The notes under the pieces: model-generated
The model's database searches: none
What the model saw: the letters and a program-made list of their open reading frames with translations, nothing else
Told to the model about the DNA's origin: nothing
Shown here: piece after piece, positions 18,801 through 27,837 of the stretch
How positions within the stretch are numbered: the stretch's first letter is position 1
Layout: each line of letters starts with the position of its first letter
Assembly (NCBI RefSeq): GCF_003702045.1
Contig: NZ_RBTP01000012.1
Span: 434,001 to 498,000 of the forward strand
Length of the DNA: 64,000 nt
Reading direction: 5' to 3'
DNA from: Pseudomonas viridiflava
Lineage (GTDB): Bacteria > Pseudomonadota > Gammaproteobacteria > Pseudomonadales > Pseudomonadaceae
Position numbers and translations under genes: made by a program

Positions 18801-21172
18801 TGGCGGCTTTCCTGCATAAATGCCCAATAATTGTTTGAGGTGCCCGTGGTCGGATACAGCCAGCCCTGTTGCGAAGGAACACCCGACACTTTTGCCGCAA
18901 AATAAAGAACCTTGCCGGCATACTCATAGCGATGGATAAGCCCTTCCCAAGTGAGCTCATCCCACGTCTTCGGATCGGTATAGGTGCCGTCGTGCTTGCT
19001 TTCTCCTATGTAAGTAAAAAAATCATTGTCGCTATGCCCCTGAGGCAGGCGAGCGCCTGTTTCTTCTGGCAGACCGTGCATGCGTGATGCGTAAAAGTCC
19101 CAGGTGTCTGTGTGGCTTCGAGATATTTTATGGATGGCGCCGACATGGGTCACATCGTCTATGTTTTTGGGGTCGTCGAATGTACCTTTGGATTTCTCTC
19201 TTCTTGCAAAAAACCAGTGTTCGTTGTCGACCGCGTCTGTCGGGTAGGTCCAGCTCTCTTTCGAAGGCACTCCGTGATCGCGTGCGATGAAATACAGGTG
19301 CCCGGCATCATCATACTGATCATGAATGGCGCCCGGCCAAGTCATGTCTTCCCAGGTTTTGGGGTCCGCATATGTCCCGCGGTGTCTGGAGGTAACAAGG
19401 TACGTCCAGGACTTGTTACTGAACTTTTCCTTCGGATATTCCCAGCCCTGATCCAGCGGTGGCGTGCCGTAGAAGGTGGATGAGAAATACCTCAAACGTG
19501 CCTTTTCGTCGACTAAGTGAATCGCGCCAGGCCACGTGAAATCGTGCTCTGTCTTGGGATCTACAAAGGTTCCTGCATGGTCATCCGTACCAATGTATGT
19601 CCAGGCATCGCTGTTCTGAGCCCTCGCAGGAAAAGGTCTGCTGCCGGCGGGGGCATTCCCCTCGACCTGGGAAATAAAAAAATGTCTTGGCTCATCAGCT
19701 GTTGCGCGGGACGCATGAATGGCTCCTTTCCAGGTAACCTCGATTTCATCCTTGGGTGACTGGAATGTGCCGGCACCGGGTGCGCCACCTCGGAATATCC
19801 AGTGTTTGTCACTGTGCAGGCCGCCCTGAGGGTAGTCGATGCCCAATACTGCGGGCGTGCCTGAGAATGTCGACTCGTAGTAAAGAGACACAGTGCTTGA
19901 TCCGTCAAAATACCCGTCCCGTTTGTGGACAGCCCCCGGCCAGGTCAGGTCTTCGAGCGTTTTTGGGTCCTCGTAGGTGCCCACATGCCTGCTCTCGCCT
20001 TTGTACGCCCAATTCACCGGATCGGCTTGTACGTCTCCCACCGAAGGATAGCGGTCCGATGGAAGCCCCTCGAAGTGCGCTTCGTAATACACCTTGCGCT
20101 CAGGCAGTTCGAACGCATGGATTTGTCCTGGCCACGTAGGGTCATTCAGGCCTTTGGGGTTGGCCAGCGTGCCGAGCGTTTCATCGATGGCCCCCACGTA
20201 GCTGAAAAACTCATTGCTCGCAGCGGTCTCTGGTACTGCTGGATTGACAGTCGCCTCCGAACCTTCAAACCGTGACACAAAATAAGTCGGCTTGCCACCG
20301 ATGGGAAAACTGTAGACGGCGCCTATCCAGGTCAGGCCGCCCGATCCCAGTCCTTGTGCGGGGTGCTGGTACGTCGCCTTCATTCGATTGCCAACGAATG
20401 CCCAGTGCTCGGTGTCGTCTCTACGTGTGGGATCAGGCCGGGTCCAGGCGCTCGATACGGTACCTTCCTGCTTTGAGGCGTAAAAGGCATCTATTTCATG
20501 ATCCATCCGGAACACATGGCGTGCGCCTTTCCATGTGAAGTCTGCAACGGTTTCGTCGCCTTTGGGATCGCTGAGGGTACCGAGGTGAGACGTGCTTTCC
20601 AGATACGTCCAGCCGTTATCACTGGCGGCTGTTGTGGGCATGGGTGCCCAGCATGACACTGCATCGAAGTCGTCGCCGGTGGAGTTTGACTCCTTGAAAA
20701 AAGCATACGTTTTTTCGTTGGACTGAGCCGAGCGCAGTTCGATCCGATGAATGGCGCCGGCGTAAGTAGCACCGCACGGGATTTGCGGGTCGGCATACGT
20801 GCCTGCGTGGGTGCCTCGGTAGAGCCAGTCTTCGTTAGTAATGATCTGAGGCGGTACAGTGGGTAAAACATCCTGATAGCCATCCGGTAACGACGGGGGG
20901 GCACTTTTGTCGGCCGGGTAGCCGACGAATTTTGACGAGTAAAGGCGTCGCACGCCTTCTGAATCATTGATGGCATAGACGGTCCCGATCTTGTCGCTGG
21001 GCTCTTCCAGGCTCTTGGGATCCTCATAAGTGCCAGCGTGCTCGACAGCCCGAGGTAAACCAGTCATTGCGTCGGGGCTATCCGATGCTTGTACTGTCGT
21101 AAAGTGCTGCCCGAGGGTAGGGTTCAACAGCGCCAGTGCGAAGGCCGCTGGTAGCCAGGCTGTTAGGTTCAT
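15872..21172 (-). CDS. Giant exported PI-PLC-like protein with about 18 tandem repeats
   Basis: A 1766-aa protein read as one intact frame. Residues 1-22 form a signal peptide (MNLTAWLPAAFALALLNPTLGQ). Residues about 47-1238 are about 18 imperfect repeats of 62-77 residues built on GT(Y/F)xDPK, TWPGAIH, GVPS, W.YP and SNxxW.Y. Residues about 1239-1516 resemble a phosphatidylinositol-specific phospholipase C X domain: TWATAHNAYLNSI (His1257, Asn1258), GIRGFMLDLHP (Arg1273, Asp1278), LALCHAQD (His1295) and ITLLLESY (Glu1337). Residues 1518-1766 hold two related units with TVC...GC(E/D)NDE(V/I)RS, like beta-gamma crystallin Greek keys. Sampled lines are low in G+C for this genome (37% at 17221-17280, 50% at 19081-19140, hand counts), suggesting transfer. 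It is convergent with prpF and has no operon partner. Phospholipase activity and surface or host role are inferred. Confidence 0.85.
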   Translation of the reverse strand: MNLTAWLPAAFALALLNPTLGQHFTTVQASDSPDAMTGLPRAVEHAGTYEDPKSLEEPSDKIGTVYAINDSEGVRRLYSSKFVGYPADKSAPPSLPDGYQDVLPTVPPQIITNEDWLYRGTHAGTYADPQIPCGATYAGAIHRIELRSAQSNEKTYAFFKESNSTGDDFDAVSCWAPMPTTAASDNGWTYLESTSHLGTLSDPKGDETVADFTWKGARHVFRMDHEIDAFYASKQEGTVSSAWTRPDPTRRDDTEHWAFVGNRMKATYQHPAQGLGSGGLTWIGAVYSFPIGGKPTYFVSRFEGSEATVNPAVPETAASNEFFSYVGAIDETLGTLANPKGLNDPTWPGQIHAFELPERKVYYEAHFEGLPSDRYPSVGDVQADPVNWAYKGESRHVGTYEDPKTLEDLTWPGAVHKRDGYFDGSSTVSLYYESTFSGTPAVLGIDYPQGGLHSDKHWIFRGGAPGAGTFQSPKDEIEVTWKGAIHASRATADEPRHFFISQVEGNAPAGSRPFPARAQNSDAWTYIGTDDHAGTFVDPKTEHDFTWPGAIHLVDEKARLRYFSSTFYGTPPLDQGWEYPKEKFSNKSWTYLVTSRHRGTYADPKTWEDMTWPGAIHDQYDDAGHLYFIARDHGVPSKESWTYPTDAVDNEHWFFARREKSKGTFDDPKNIDDVTHVGAIHKISRSHTDTWDFYASRMHGLPEETGARLPQGHSDNDFFTYIGESKHDGTYTDPKTWDELTWEGLIHRYEYAGKVLYFAAKVSGVPSQQGWLYPTTGTSNNYWAFMQESRHKGTFADPKDWEDVTWPGAIHAYLVDGVRRFYAAKAGGVPSDNEWNYPIGGNSDNGYWTYLSTQLHEGTYADPKELNEPTWPGAIHLNQVDATRYYYESRNDGIPSKEGWHYPSGAVSDNNWLYLATGTHQGTPADPNVWGEPTWPGATHVNIDQTGHYFYYISLNAGIPADNAWHYPRGETDNDHWIYKGTGRHSGEAYDAKELNEFTWPGALHYSTVNNRRVLFASKNEGVPSQNAWHYPLTEHDDANWTFAGQAHAGTFIDPRNWNEPTSPGAKHIILRDNIPYFYTARFTGNAAEHNWYFPTGETTNNYWTYASKHYGTFDDPKTLADPVWPGAISLIDNAGTARYYEARQEGSATDSGWEFPANGSSNAYWIDKGRYAGTLADPKDWDEPTWPGAIHRYIQPDKTYFYTARAAGVPSEHNWYYPAGTTSNATWTHLADSVQTAPGINDFSRPFNRYTWATAHNAYLNSIKEQLERGIRGFMLDLHPRNHIGGEPYLALCHAQDDNFCIDKNELNDELAKTLNEVYLPFLQANPSAVITLLLESYADREPLNNELKKVSPELLSMVFNPILFGEGSWPLLSDMILKNQRVVILADRDESTGTFTVDGIDVTILKNTQVAVENTYDLGLIINHDWACKTRDINHPLDAEQSNDARGWPLLFVMNQFHTWGSSQAHAGDVDNNLTWLQRRVLDECLPKSHKNPNYIAVDYNQTGDTLLYAAALSQGGVYFYEKPNADRSGDTVCVLPALNDYNFRLPAHGCENDEVRSVQLAGVARGTRITLYDSPNGIKSDDFVYIDVKNTMPIESPVTIASLEHSFSNNQVTVTALRNNGMDGKVSRIVIGKTPMDSDFSGAEIVFHEQNNATENTVCTVPFARNDRFKMGAGNNPYGCDNDEIRSATVVRAKKGSYFSLVGNPDGTFNQGKAAVTVLQDIIVPRVIPSFNHSYNDGVIKVEVSNGGNLDGKSSYGYFEPLQ
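17459..21034 (-). repeat. Coding tandem repeat array, about 18 units of about 65 residues
   Basis: Codons for residues 47-1238 of the PI-PLC-like protein. The most regular units are 5 and 8-18 (62-66 residues each); units 1-4 are longer and more degenerate, e.g. unit 1 has 77 residues and unit 4 lacks the leading Gly. Shared positions are GT-x-x-DPK at the start, (T)WPGAIH about 12 residues later, an aromatic YFY/FYA strand, GVPS or GIPS, W-x-YP and a closing SN-x-x-W-x-Y. Copies differ greatly at DNA level, which points to an old array held by selection rather than a recent expansion. Confidence 0.85.
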
Positions 21173-21366
21173 TGTTCACCGTCCCTGGTGACCTTCTGCA
21201 TCGCATCCGGCGAGTCGTGTTGCCACCCGTGTTGATCTGTCCTCGCGCCACGGCGGCGTCAAGGGATGTCGGGATCATCTTCAGGCGGCGCACACGGGCT
21301 GGCTACTGTAATAGCTGCTAGGTCGCAGGGAGGTCCTTAGCAGACCGCGCAGGTCCGATAGCCAGG

Positions 21367-22185
21367 CTACTTGAACCGCCGCTCAACCCCTTTCTCGACC
21401 AGCACCTTGGCGGAAATCTCTTCCACCGAGAAATGGGTCGAGTTGATATGCGGGATGTTTTCACGACGGAACAGGCTCTCCACTTCCCGCACTTCGAATT
21501 CGCACTGGGCAAAGCTTGAGTAGCGGCTGTTGGGCTTGCGCTCGTGGCGGATGGCAGTCAGGCGGTCGGGGTCGATGGTCAGGCCGAACAGCTTCTCACG
21601 ATGCTGCTTGAGCGCGGCGGGCAGTTGCAGGCGCTCCATGTCGTCCTCGGTCAGCGGATAGTTGGCCGCACGGATACCGAATTGCATGGCCATGTACAGG
21701 CAGGTCGGGGTCTTTCCGCAGCGCGAAACGCCCACCAGAATGATGTCGGCCTTGTCGTAATAATGCGTGCGAGCCCCGTCATCGTTGTCCAGTGCGAAAT
21801 TGACCGCTTCGATGCGCTCCATGTAGTTTGAGTTGTGACCGATGGAGTGCGATTTGCCCACCGAATAGGAGGAGTGTGAACTAAGCTCCTGTTCCAGCGG
21901 CGCCAGGAAGGTCGAGAAAATATCGATCATGAAGCCGTTGGACGTTGCCAGGATTTCCCGAATATCCTGATTGACGATGGTATCGAAGATAATCGGCCGC
22001 ACATCGTCCTTGTCGGCGGCGTTGTTGATTTGTTGTACCATCGCTCGCGCTTTCTCGACGCTGTCGATATAGGGCCTGGTGAACTTGTTGAACGTGATGT
22101 TTTCAAATTGCGCTAACAGGCTCTGCCCCAGGGTTTCGGCTGTAATGCCGGTACCGTCGGAAATAAAGAAAGCGGATCGTTTCAT
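21367..22185 (-). CDS. ppsR: PEP synthase regulatory kinase/pyrophosphorylase
   Basis: PpsR (272 aa, DUF299 family) controls phosphoenolpyruvate synthase by ADP-dependent phosphorylation and Pi-dependent dephosphorylation of a threonine. The N-terminus [27 protein letters not shown] and the P-loop-like [15 protein letters not shown] (about residues 152-166) are characteristic, as is the C-terminal [28 protein letters not shown]. It is divergent from ppsA with 192 bp between the starts, the standard arrangement for this pair. Confidence 0.95.
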   Translation of the reverse strand: MKRSAFFISDGTGITAETLGQSLLAQFENITFNKFTRPYIDSVEKARAMVQQINNAADKDDVRPIIFDTIVNQDIREILATSNGFMIDIFSTFLAPLEQELSSHSSYSVGKSHSIGHNSNYMERIEAVNFALDNDDGARTHYYDKADIILVGVSRCGKTPTCLYMAMQFGIRAANYPLTEDDMERLQLPAALKQHREKLFGLTIDPDRLTAIRHERKPNSRYSSFAQCEFEVREVESLFRRENIPHINSTHFSVEEISAKVLVEKGVERRFK

Positions 22186-22377
22186 GTGCGCCTCTGGCCA
22201 TAAGCAGTTGACGATTGCTGGATATCATAGGCGCGCTTGCGGGCCCTGAGGGGCGGCATTCTCGCCTATTTTCAAGGCTCAGGTTCGCGCCTGTTCCGAA
22301 ACGCTGCGGTCACGTTGCCCGTGCCTGCGGTGAATGAGCTTTTCCCAACAATAAACACAGTTAGTGGAGAGATCACC

Positions 22378-24753
22378 TTGGTAGAGTACGTAGTTTCCCT
22401 CGATAAGCTCGGCGTCCATGATGTGGAGCACGTGGGAGGCAAGAACGCATCCCTCGGCGAAATGATCAGCAACCTTGCAGGCGCTGGTGTTTCAGTGCCC
22501 GGCGGTTTCGCGACTACGGCCCAGGCCTACCGTGATTTCCTTGAGCTCAGCGGTCTGAACGATCAGATCCACGCAGCTCTGGATGCTCTTGATGTCGACG
22601 ACGTCAACGCGCTGGCCAAGACCGGCGCGCAGATTCGTCAGTGGATCATGGAGGCCGAGTTTCCCGAGAAGCTCAACGCCGAGATTCGTACCGCCTTTGC
22701 CGCTTTGTCGGCAGGCAACCCGAATCTGGCCGTTGCCGTGCGTTCCTCCGCCACCGCCGAAGACCTGCCGGACGCCTCCTTTGCCGGCCAGCAGGAAACC
22801 TTCCTGAACATCCGCGGGGTCGAGAACGTCATTCGCGCCGCCAAGGAAGTGTTCGCCTCCCTGTTCAACGACCGCGCCATTTCCTACCGCGTGCATCAAG
22901 GGTTTGACCACAAGCTGGTGGCGCTTTCTGCTGGCGTGCAGCGCATGGTGCGCTCTGAAACCGGCACGGCAGGCGTGATGTTCACCCTCGACACCGAATC
23001 CGGCTTCCGCGATGTTGTGTTCATCACGGGTGCCTATGGCCTGGGTGAAACGGTGGTGCAGGGCGCGGTCAACCCGGACGAGTTCTACGTACACAAAGAC
23101 ACCCTGGCCGCTGGCCGCCCTGCGATCCTGCGTCGCAACCTGGGCAGCAAGGCCATCAAGATGATTTACGGCGAAGAAGCCAAGGCCGGTCGTTCGGTCA
23201 AGGTCATCGATGTCGAGCCCGCCGATCGTGCGCGTTTCTGCCTGACCGATGCCGAAGTGTCCGAATTGGCCAAGCAGGCAATGATCATCGAGAAGCACTA
23301 CAAGTGCCCGATGGACATCGAGTGGGCCAAGGACGGTGACGACGGCAAGCTCTACATCGTTCAGGCGCGCCCTGAGACCGTGAAGAGTCGCGCTTCGGCC
23401 AACGTCATGGAGCGCTACCTGCTCAAGGAAACCGGCAAGGTGCTGGTTGAGGGCCGTGCGATTGGCCAGCGCATCGGCGCGGGCAAGGTGCGGATTATCA
23501 AGGACGTGTCCGAGATGGACAAGGTCCAGGCAGGCGACGTACTGGTTTCCGACATGACCGACCCGGACTGGGAACCGGTCATGAAGCGTGCAAGCGCCAT
23601 CGTCACCAACCGTGGTGGTCGTACCTGTCACGCAGCGATCATTGCCCGTGAGCTCGGCATCCCGGCCGTGGTCGGTTGCGGCAACGCCACCCAGTTGTTG
23701 CAGGACGGGCAGGGCGTCACTGTGTCCTGCGCCGAAGGCGACACCGGTTACATCTTCGAAGGCGAACTGGGTTTCGACATCAAGACCAACTCGGTCGATG
23801 CGATGCCTGAGCTGCCGTTCAAGATCATGATGAACGTCGGCAACCCCGACCGCGCGTTCGATTTCGCCCAGTTGCCCAACGCCGGTGTCGGCCTGGCGCG
23901 TCTGGAGTTCATCATCAACCGCATGATCGGCGTGCATCCCAAGGCGCTGCTCAACTACTCGCTGCTGCCGCCGGAAATCAAGGACAGTGTCGACAAGCGC
24001 ATCGCCGGTTACGACGATCCGGTTGGCTTCTATGTCGAGAAACTGGTTGAAGGCATCAGCACCCTGGCCGCTGCGTTTACGCCGAAGAAAGTCATCGTGC
24101 GGCTGTCGGACTTCAAGTCCAACGAGTACGCCAACCTGATCGGCGGCAAACTGTACGAGCCGGAAGAAGAGAACCCGATGCTGGGCTTCCGGGGTGCTTC
24201 ACGCTACATCAGTGAGAACTTCCGCGATTGCTTCGAGCTGGAATGCCGTGCCCTCAAACGCGTGCGCGAAGACATGGGCCTGACCAACGTCGAAATCATG
24301 GTGCCGTTCGTGCGCACCTTGGGCGAGGCGAGTCAGGTCATCGATCTGCTGGCGGCCAATGGGCTGAAGCGAGGCGAAAACGGTCTGCGCATCATCATGA
24401 TGTGCGAGCTGCCGTCCAATGCGATCCTGGCTGAAGAGTTCCTCGAGTACTTCGACGGCTTCTCCATCGGCTCCAACGACCTGACTCAGCTCACGCTGGG
24501 CCTGGACCGTGATTCCGGCGTGATCGCGCACCTGTTCGACGAGCGTAACCCTGCGGTCAAGAAGCTGCTCTCCAATGCGATCCAGGCGTGCAACAAGGCG
24601 GGCAAATACATCGGCATTTGCGGTCAGGGGCCTTCCGATCACCCCGATCTGGCGCGCTGGTTGATGGATCAGGGTATCGAGAGTGTTTCGCTCAACCCGG
24701 ATTCGGTTCTGGAAACCTGGTTCTTCCTGGCCGAAGCACAAGCACCGGTCTGA
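22378..24753 (+). CDS. ppsA: Phosphoenolpyruvate synthase
   Basis: PpsA makes PEP from pyruvate and ATP for gluconeogenesis, giving AMP and phosphate. The protein has 791 aa: ATP-grasp domain ([29 protein letters not shown]), swivelling phosphohistidine domain with [21 protein letters not shown], whose His is the phosphocarrier, and PEP/pyruvate barrel ending in [17 protein letters not shown] and [12 protein letters not shown]. The start is the TTG at 22378 ([14 protein letters not shown]), preceded by GGAGAG; longer in-frame starts reach into the shared promoter region and are rejected. An intrinsic terminator follows 50 bp later. Together with the prp operon it links propionate-derived pyruvate to gluconeogenesis. 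Confidence 0.95.
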   Translation: MVEYVVSLDKLGVHDVEHVGGKNASLGEMISNLAGAGVSVPGGFATTAQAYRDFLELSGLNDQIHAALDALDVDDVNALAKTGAQIRQWIMEAEFPEKLNAEIRTAFAALSAGNPNLAVAVRSSATAEDLPDASFAGQQETFLNIRGVENVIRAAKEVFASLFNDRAISYRVHQGFDHKLVALSAGVQRMVRSETGTAGVMFTLDTESGFRDVVFITGAYGLGETVVQGAVNPDEFYVHKDTLAAGRPAILRRNLGSKAIKMIYGEEAKAGRSVKVIDVEPADRARFCLTDAEVSELAKQAMIIEKHYKCPMDIEWAKDGDDGKLYIVQARPETVKSRASANVMERYLLKETGKVLVEGRAIGQRIGAGKVRIIKDVSEMDKVQAGDVLVSDMTDPDWEPVMKRASAIVTNRGGRTCHAAIIARELGIPAVVGCGNATQLLQDGQGVTVSCAEGDTGYIFEGELGFDIKTNSVDAMPELPFKIMMNVGNPDRAFDFAQLPNAGVGLARLEFIINRMIGVHPKALLNYSLLPPEIKDSVDKRIAGYDDPVGFYVEKLVEGISTLAAAFTPKKVIVRLSDFKSNEYANLIGGKLYEPEEENPMLGFRGASRYISENFRDCFELECRALKRVREDMGLTNVEIMVPFVRTLGEASQVIDLLAANGLKRGENGLRIIMMCELPSNAILAEEFLEYFDGFSIGSNDLTQLTLGLDRDSGVIAHLFDERNPAVKKLLSNAIQACNKAGKYIGICGQGPSDHPDLARWLMDQGIESVSLNPDSVLETWFFLAEAQAPV

Positions 24754-24803
24754 TGTGACGTCCTTAAACCCTGGGCCGTCTTGTGGTTCAGGGTTTCATC
24801 CAG

Positions 24804-24835
24804 AAAAGGCGGTTTTTTCGGAAACCGCCTTTTTT
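24804..24835 (+). terminator. Rho-independent terminator of ppsA
   Basis: AAAGGCGGTTT/AAACCGCCTTT stem with a short loop followed by a T run, 50 bp after the ppsA stop. The A tract on the 5' side could make it work in both directions. Confidence 0.9.
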
Positions 24836-24921
24836 ATGCGTCGCGGCAAGGCGCTATCTAAGCATTTTCATACAGTCTGTCAGAGGCGACCCGATGCCTT
24901 TGAATTTCCGAAAAGAGCAAT

Positions 24922-25911
24922 ATGCAAAGCAGCAGTCAACTATTTCCCGTTGCCTTGATCAGTGCCGAGCGTCGTGGTGATCTGGTCGAAGACGTCTACC
25001 GCCTCAAGCCTGCCAACAGTCCTGACCCGAGCGTCGAACTGGCCGTTACCCGCCTGGGTCTGGTCGACCAGACTCACGGGCGAGGCGTGCCGGTCATTCT
25101 GCTGCACGGCAGTTTTTCCAATCGCAGGTTCTGGTATTCGCCCAAGGGGATCGGGCTGGGGCCGTTTCTGGCGCGTGCCGGTTATGACGTCTGGATCCCA
25201 GAGATGCGCGGGCACGGGCTGTCGGCGCGCAATCAGAATTATCGCGCCAATTGCGTGGCCGATTACGCCCGCTATGACCTGCCCGTGATCGGAGCGTTCG
25301 TTCAGGAGCAAAGCGGCCAATTACCTCACTGGATCGGCCATTCCCTGGGTGGCACGACACTGGCTGCTGCGTTGGGCGGTCAATATCTGGGGGTAGAGAG
25401 CGCGGCGTCGGTTGCGATGTTCGGCAGTCAGGTCAGTCGCACCTATTGGCCGCTGAAGATTCCGCCCCTGCAATGGTCCGGTCGCCTGCTGCTCAGGCGT
25501 TTCGAGCACGTTTCCGGGCCACGCTTCAAACGCGGTCCTGAGGACGAGCCGATGGGCGTGATGCTGGAAAGCATGCGCTGGCACGGCCTGTTCGGGCGTT
25601 TCGGTGATCGTCACAGCGATTGGTGGGCCGGCTTGAGAGAGGTGCAGGTCCCGCTTCTGGCCGTGGCGGCGGTGGGTGATCATCAGGATCCGGCCTGGGC
25701 CTGCCGGATGCTGTTCGACCAAGTGGGCAGCGAGACCCGGCAGTTTCTCTGCCTGGGCCGCGAGCATGGATTCAACGAAGATTTCGGCCATGTGCAAATG
25801 CTGGTCAGCAAAGGGGCCCAGCAACAGGTGTGGCCGCGAGTGATCGATTGGCTGCGCGAGCGGTCTGCACCTGAACGGGCAGCAGCGTTTCAGACGGCGG
25901 TAGGCAGTTAG
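24922..25911 (+). CDS. Alpha/beta hydrolase
   Basis: A 329-aa alpha/beta-hydrolase fold protein. The oxyanion region VILLHGSFSNRRFWYS is followed by WIPEMRGHGLSAR, the nucleophile elbow GHSLGGTTLAA (Ser about 146), an acid candidate in VAAVGDHQDPAWA and the His in REHGFNEDFGHVQML. Residues 1-30 are not clearly a signal peptide. It sits between the ppsA terminator and rraA and keeps this place beside ppsA in other pseudomonads, as I recall. Substrate is unknown; esterase or lipase-like activity is the likely class. Confidence 0.85.
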   Translation: MQSSSQLFPVALISAERRGDLVEDVYRLKPANSPDPSVELAVTRLGLVDQTHGRGVPVILLHGSFSNRRFWYSPKGIGLGPFLARAGYDVWIPEMRGHGLSARNQNYRANCVADYARYDLPVIGAFVQEQSGQLPHWIGHSLGGTTLAAALGGQYLGVESAASVAMFGSQVSRTYWPLKIPPLQWSGRLLLRRFEHVSGPRFKRGPEDEPMGVMLESMRWHGLFGRFGDRHSDWWAGLREVQVPLLAVAAVGDHQDPAWACRMLFDQVGSETRQFLCLGREHGFNEDFGHVQMLVSKGAQQQVWPRVIDWLRERSAPERAAAFQTAVGS

Positions 25912-26002
25912 CGGTTAAAGTCGCTATAAAGAGACTGCGCTGCGCACTAAGCTGAGTCTGTAGCCTTTTTGAGCCCATGCCTCGATAACAGGAGTTGATC
26001 TC

Positions 26003-26491
26003 ATGCACTACCTCACCCCCGATCTGTGTGACGCTTATCCGGAACTGGTACAGGTTGTCGAACCGATGTTCAGCAATTTTGGTGGACGCGACTCGTTTGG
26101 TGGCCAGGTCGTGACCCTCAAATGCTTCGAAGACAACTCACTGGTCAAGGAGCAGATCGAACTGGACGGTAAAGGCAAGGTGCTGGTGGTCGACGGCGGC
26201 GGTTCGCTGCGTTGCGCCTTGCTGGGCGACATGGTGGCTGACAAGGCCTCTAAGAATGGCTGGGAAGGCCTGCTGATTTACGGCTGCGTGCGCGATGTCG
26301 ACATGCTGGCCCAGACCGATCTGGGGGTGCAGGCGCTGGCCAGCCATCCCAGGAAGAGCGAGAAGCGCGGCATCGGTGAGCTGAATGTCCCGCTAACGTT
26401 CGGCGGCGTGACCTTCAAGCCTGGCGATTACCTGTACGCCGACAACAACGGTGTGATCATTTCTCCTTCTCCCCTCACGATGCCGGAATAA
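26003..26491 (+). CDS. rraA: Regulator of ribonuclease E activity A (RraA family)
   Basis: RraA-family protein of 162 aa. In E. coli RraA binds RNase E and inhibits mRNA decay. Family features are [67 protein letters not shown] and [14 protein letters not shown]. Start ATG 26003 with AGGAG upstream. Some members act as 4-hydroxy-4-methyl-2-oxoglutarate aldolases; the short length and the GCVRD region fit RraA. It lies 11 bp before cmaX, so the two may be co-transcribed. Confidence 0.92.
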   Translation: MHYLTPDLCDAYPELVQVVEPMFSNFGGRDSFGGQVVTLKCFEDNSLVKEQIELDGKGKVLVVDGGGSLRCALLGDMVADKASKNGWEGLLIYGCVRDVDMLAQTDLGVQALASHPRKSEKRGIGELNVPLTFGGVTFKPGDYLYADNNGVIISPSPLTMPE

Positions 26492-26502
26492 GCGAAGTCT
26501 CA

Positions 26503-27498
26503 ATGTTCGATGAAGCAAACGCGCAGTGGGGGCTGGTTCATGCCCTCGTATTGGATGGTAAAGGCGGAGCGCGTTTCATCGCTCGAACCGAGCTTGAGGA
26601 CCTCCAGTTGCAGCCTCATGAGAGCCTGTGGCTGCACTGGGATCGCAGTCACCCGCAAACGCACACGTGGCTGCGTAACGCCAGCGGCCTGAGCGAGTTC
26701 GCCTGCGACCTGTTGCTGGAAGAAAACACCCGGCCGCGTCTTCTGGCGTTGCCGGAGCAGGAATTGCTGCTGTTTCTGCGCGGCGTGAACCTCAATCCTG
26801 GCGCGGAGCCGGAAGACATGGTGTCGGTGCGCATCTTCGCGGCGGCCCAGCGTGTGATTTCGCTGCGCCTGCGGCCATTGCGCGCCACCGAAGAGCTGAT
26901 CGAATTGCTGGGCCAGTCCAAAGGCCCGAAAACCGCCTCGGAACTGATTCTTTATCTTGCGCAATACTTGACCGACAAGGTTCAGGACTTGGTCGGCGAG
27001 TTGACCGAATCGGTCGACGAAGAGGAAGAAAAGACCGACGCCGACGAACGGTACAGTCCCGAGCATGGCAGGTTGCTGCACATCCGTCGCCGTGCCGCCG
27101 GGTTGAGGCGTTTTCTGGGGCCGCAACGCGATATCTATGGGCAGCTTTCGCGGATCAAGCTGACCTGGTTCGACGACGAAGACGCCGATTACTGGAACGA
27201 GTTGAACAACAGCCTGACCCGCTACCTGGAAGAGCTTGAACTGACCCGAGAGCGAGTCGGGCTGCTGCTGGAGTCCGAAGACCGGCGTTTGCGCGAGCAC
27301 ATGAACCGCACCATGTACCGCTTCGGTATTATCACCGGTATCTTCCTGCCGATGAGCTTTCTGACCGGCCTGCTGGGCATCAACGTCGGCGGCATTCCCG
27401 GGGCCGCAAATCCCTATGGTTTTCTGGTGGCGTGCGGGCTGATCGTGGCCGTTGCCGTCGGGCAGTGGTGGCTGTTCAGACGGTTGCGTTGGGTCTAA
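26503..27498 (+). CDS. cmaX: CorA-family metal transporter, CmaX
   Basis: A 331-aa CorA/ZntB-type divalent metal transporter. The long N-terminal cytoplasmic domain is rich in charged residues, with EDADYWNELNNSLTRYLEELELTRERVGLLLESEDRRLREHMN forming the helical stalk (positions about 225-270). Two C-terminal helices surround the pore signature (YRFGIITGIFLPMSFLTGLLGINVGGIPG, then YGFLVACGLIVAVAVGQWWLF). The signature is GIN rather than GMN, as in ZntB-like members. Placement before cfrX-cmpX-sigX-oprF matches the Pseudomonas cmaX locus, where it is linked with magnesium homeostasis and envelope stress. The metal specificity is not proved by sequence. Confidence 0.88.
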   Translation: MFDEANAQWGLVHALVLDGKGGARFIARTELEDLQLQPHESLWLHWDRSHPQTHTWLRNASGLSEFACDLLLEENTRPRLLALPEQELLLFLRGVNLNPGAEPEDMVSVRIFAAAQRVISLRLRPLRATEELIELLGQSKGPKTASELILYLAQYLTDKVQDLVGELTESVDEEEEKTDADERYSPEHGRLLHIRRRAAGLRRFLGPQRDIYGQLSRIKLTWFDDEDADYWNELNNSLTRYLEELELTRERVGLLLESEDRRLREHMNRTMYRFGIITGIFLPMSFLTGLLGINVGGIPGAANPYGFLVACGLIVAVAVGQWWLFRRLRWV

Positions 27499-27586
27499 GG
27501 CCTGGCACTTATATGTTTTTTCATGAAGCCTGTGTGACTCGCTTCGAAAGCGTCACGTCTTTGACTTACATTGCGTGAGGTGCCTG

Positions 27587-27835
27587 ATGCACGATCCGTT
27601 CGAAGAATCTTTACGAGATATGCTTAAGTCGTCATCCTCCAGCCGGGACGACGATGCATGTCTGGGGCGCGTCCTCAAAACCGCCAACCGCCAGGTCGGT
27701 GCCGGTGTGTTGTTCGGGCTGTTGGGACGTTGGTCCGAGGCGATGATGATCGCGCTCAACAACGGCTCTGCCCATGTCGCTCCCGTTTCCCGTCGCACCC
27801 GAGCGGGTGCCCGTTTTACCGATAAGGCTGATTGA
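27587..27835 (+). CDS. cfrX: Small protein CfrX
   Basis: An 82-aa protein starting at ATG 27587 (MHDPFEESLRDMLKSSSSS) with GAGG six bases upstream. It has a Ser-rich acidic N-terminus, a central hydrophobic stretch VGAGVLFGLLGRWSEAMMIAL and a basic C-terminus. No enzymatic motif is visible. Its place between cmaX and cmpX, two bases before cmpX, identifies it as CfrX of the sigX operon. The promoter of the cfrX-cmpX-sigX unit should lie in the 88 bp upstream, but no clear box was found. Confidence 0.85.
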   Translation: MHDPFEESLRDMLKSSSSSRDDDACLGRVLKTANRQVGAGVLFGLLGRWSEAMMIALNNGSAHVAPVSRRTRAGARFTDKAD

Positions 27836-27837
27836 GC

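Noticed and set aside
17459..21034. Tandem repeat array considered as a CRISPR or satellite repeat
   Set aside because: Units are about 195 bp, diverged at DNA level, and keep one open reading frame with conserved protein motifs, so the array is coding.
22237..22377. Longer N-terminus of ppsA
   Set aside because: The in-frame extension lies in the divergent ppsR-ppsA promoter region, while TTG 22378 has a good ribosome site and gives the family N-terminus.
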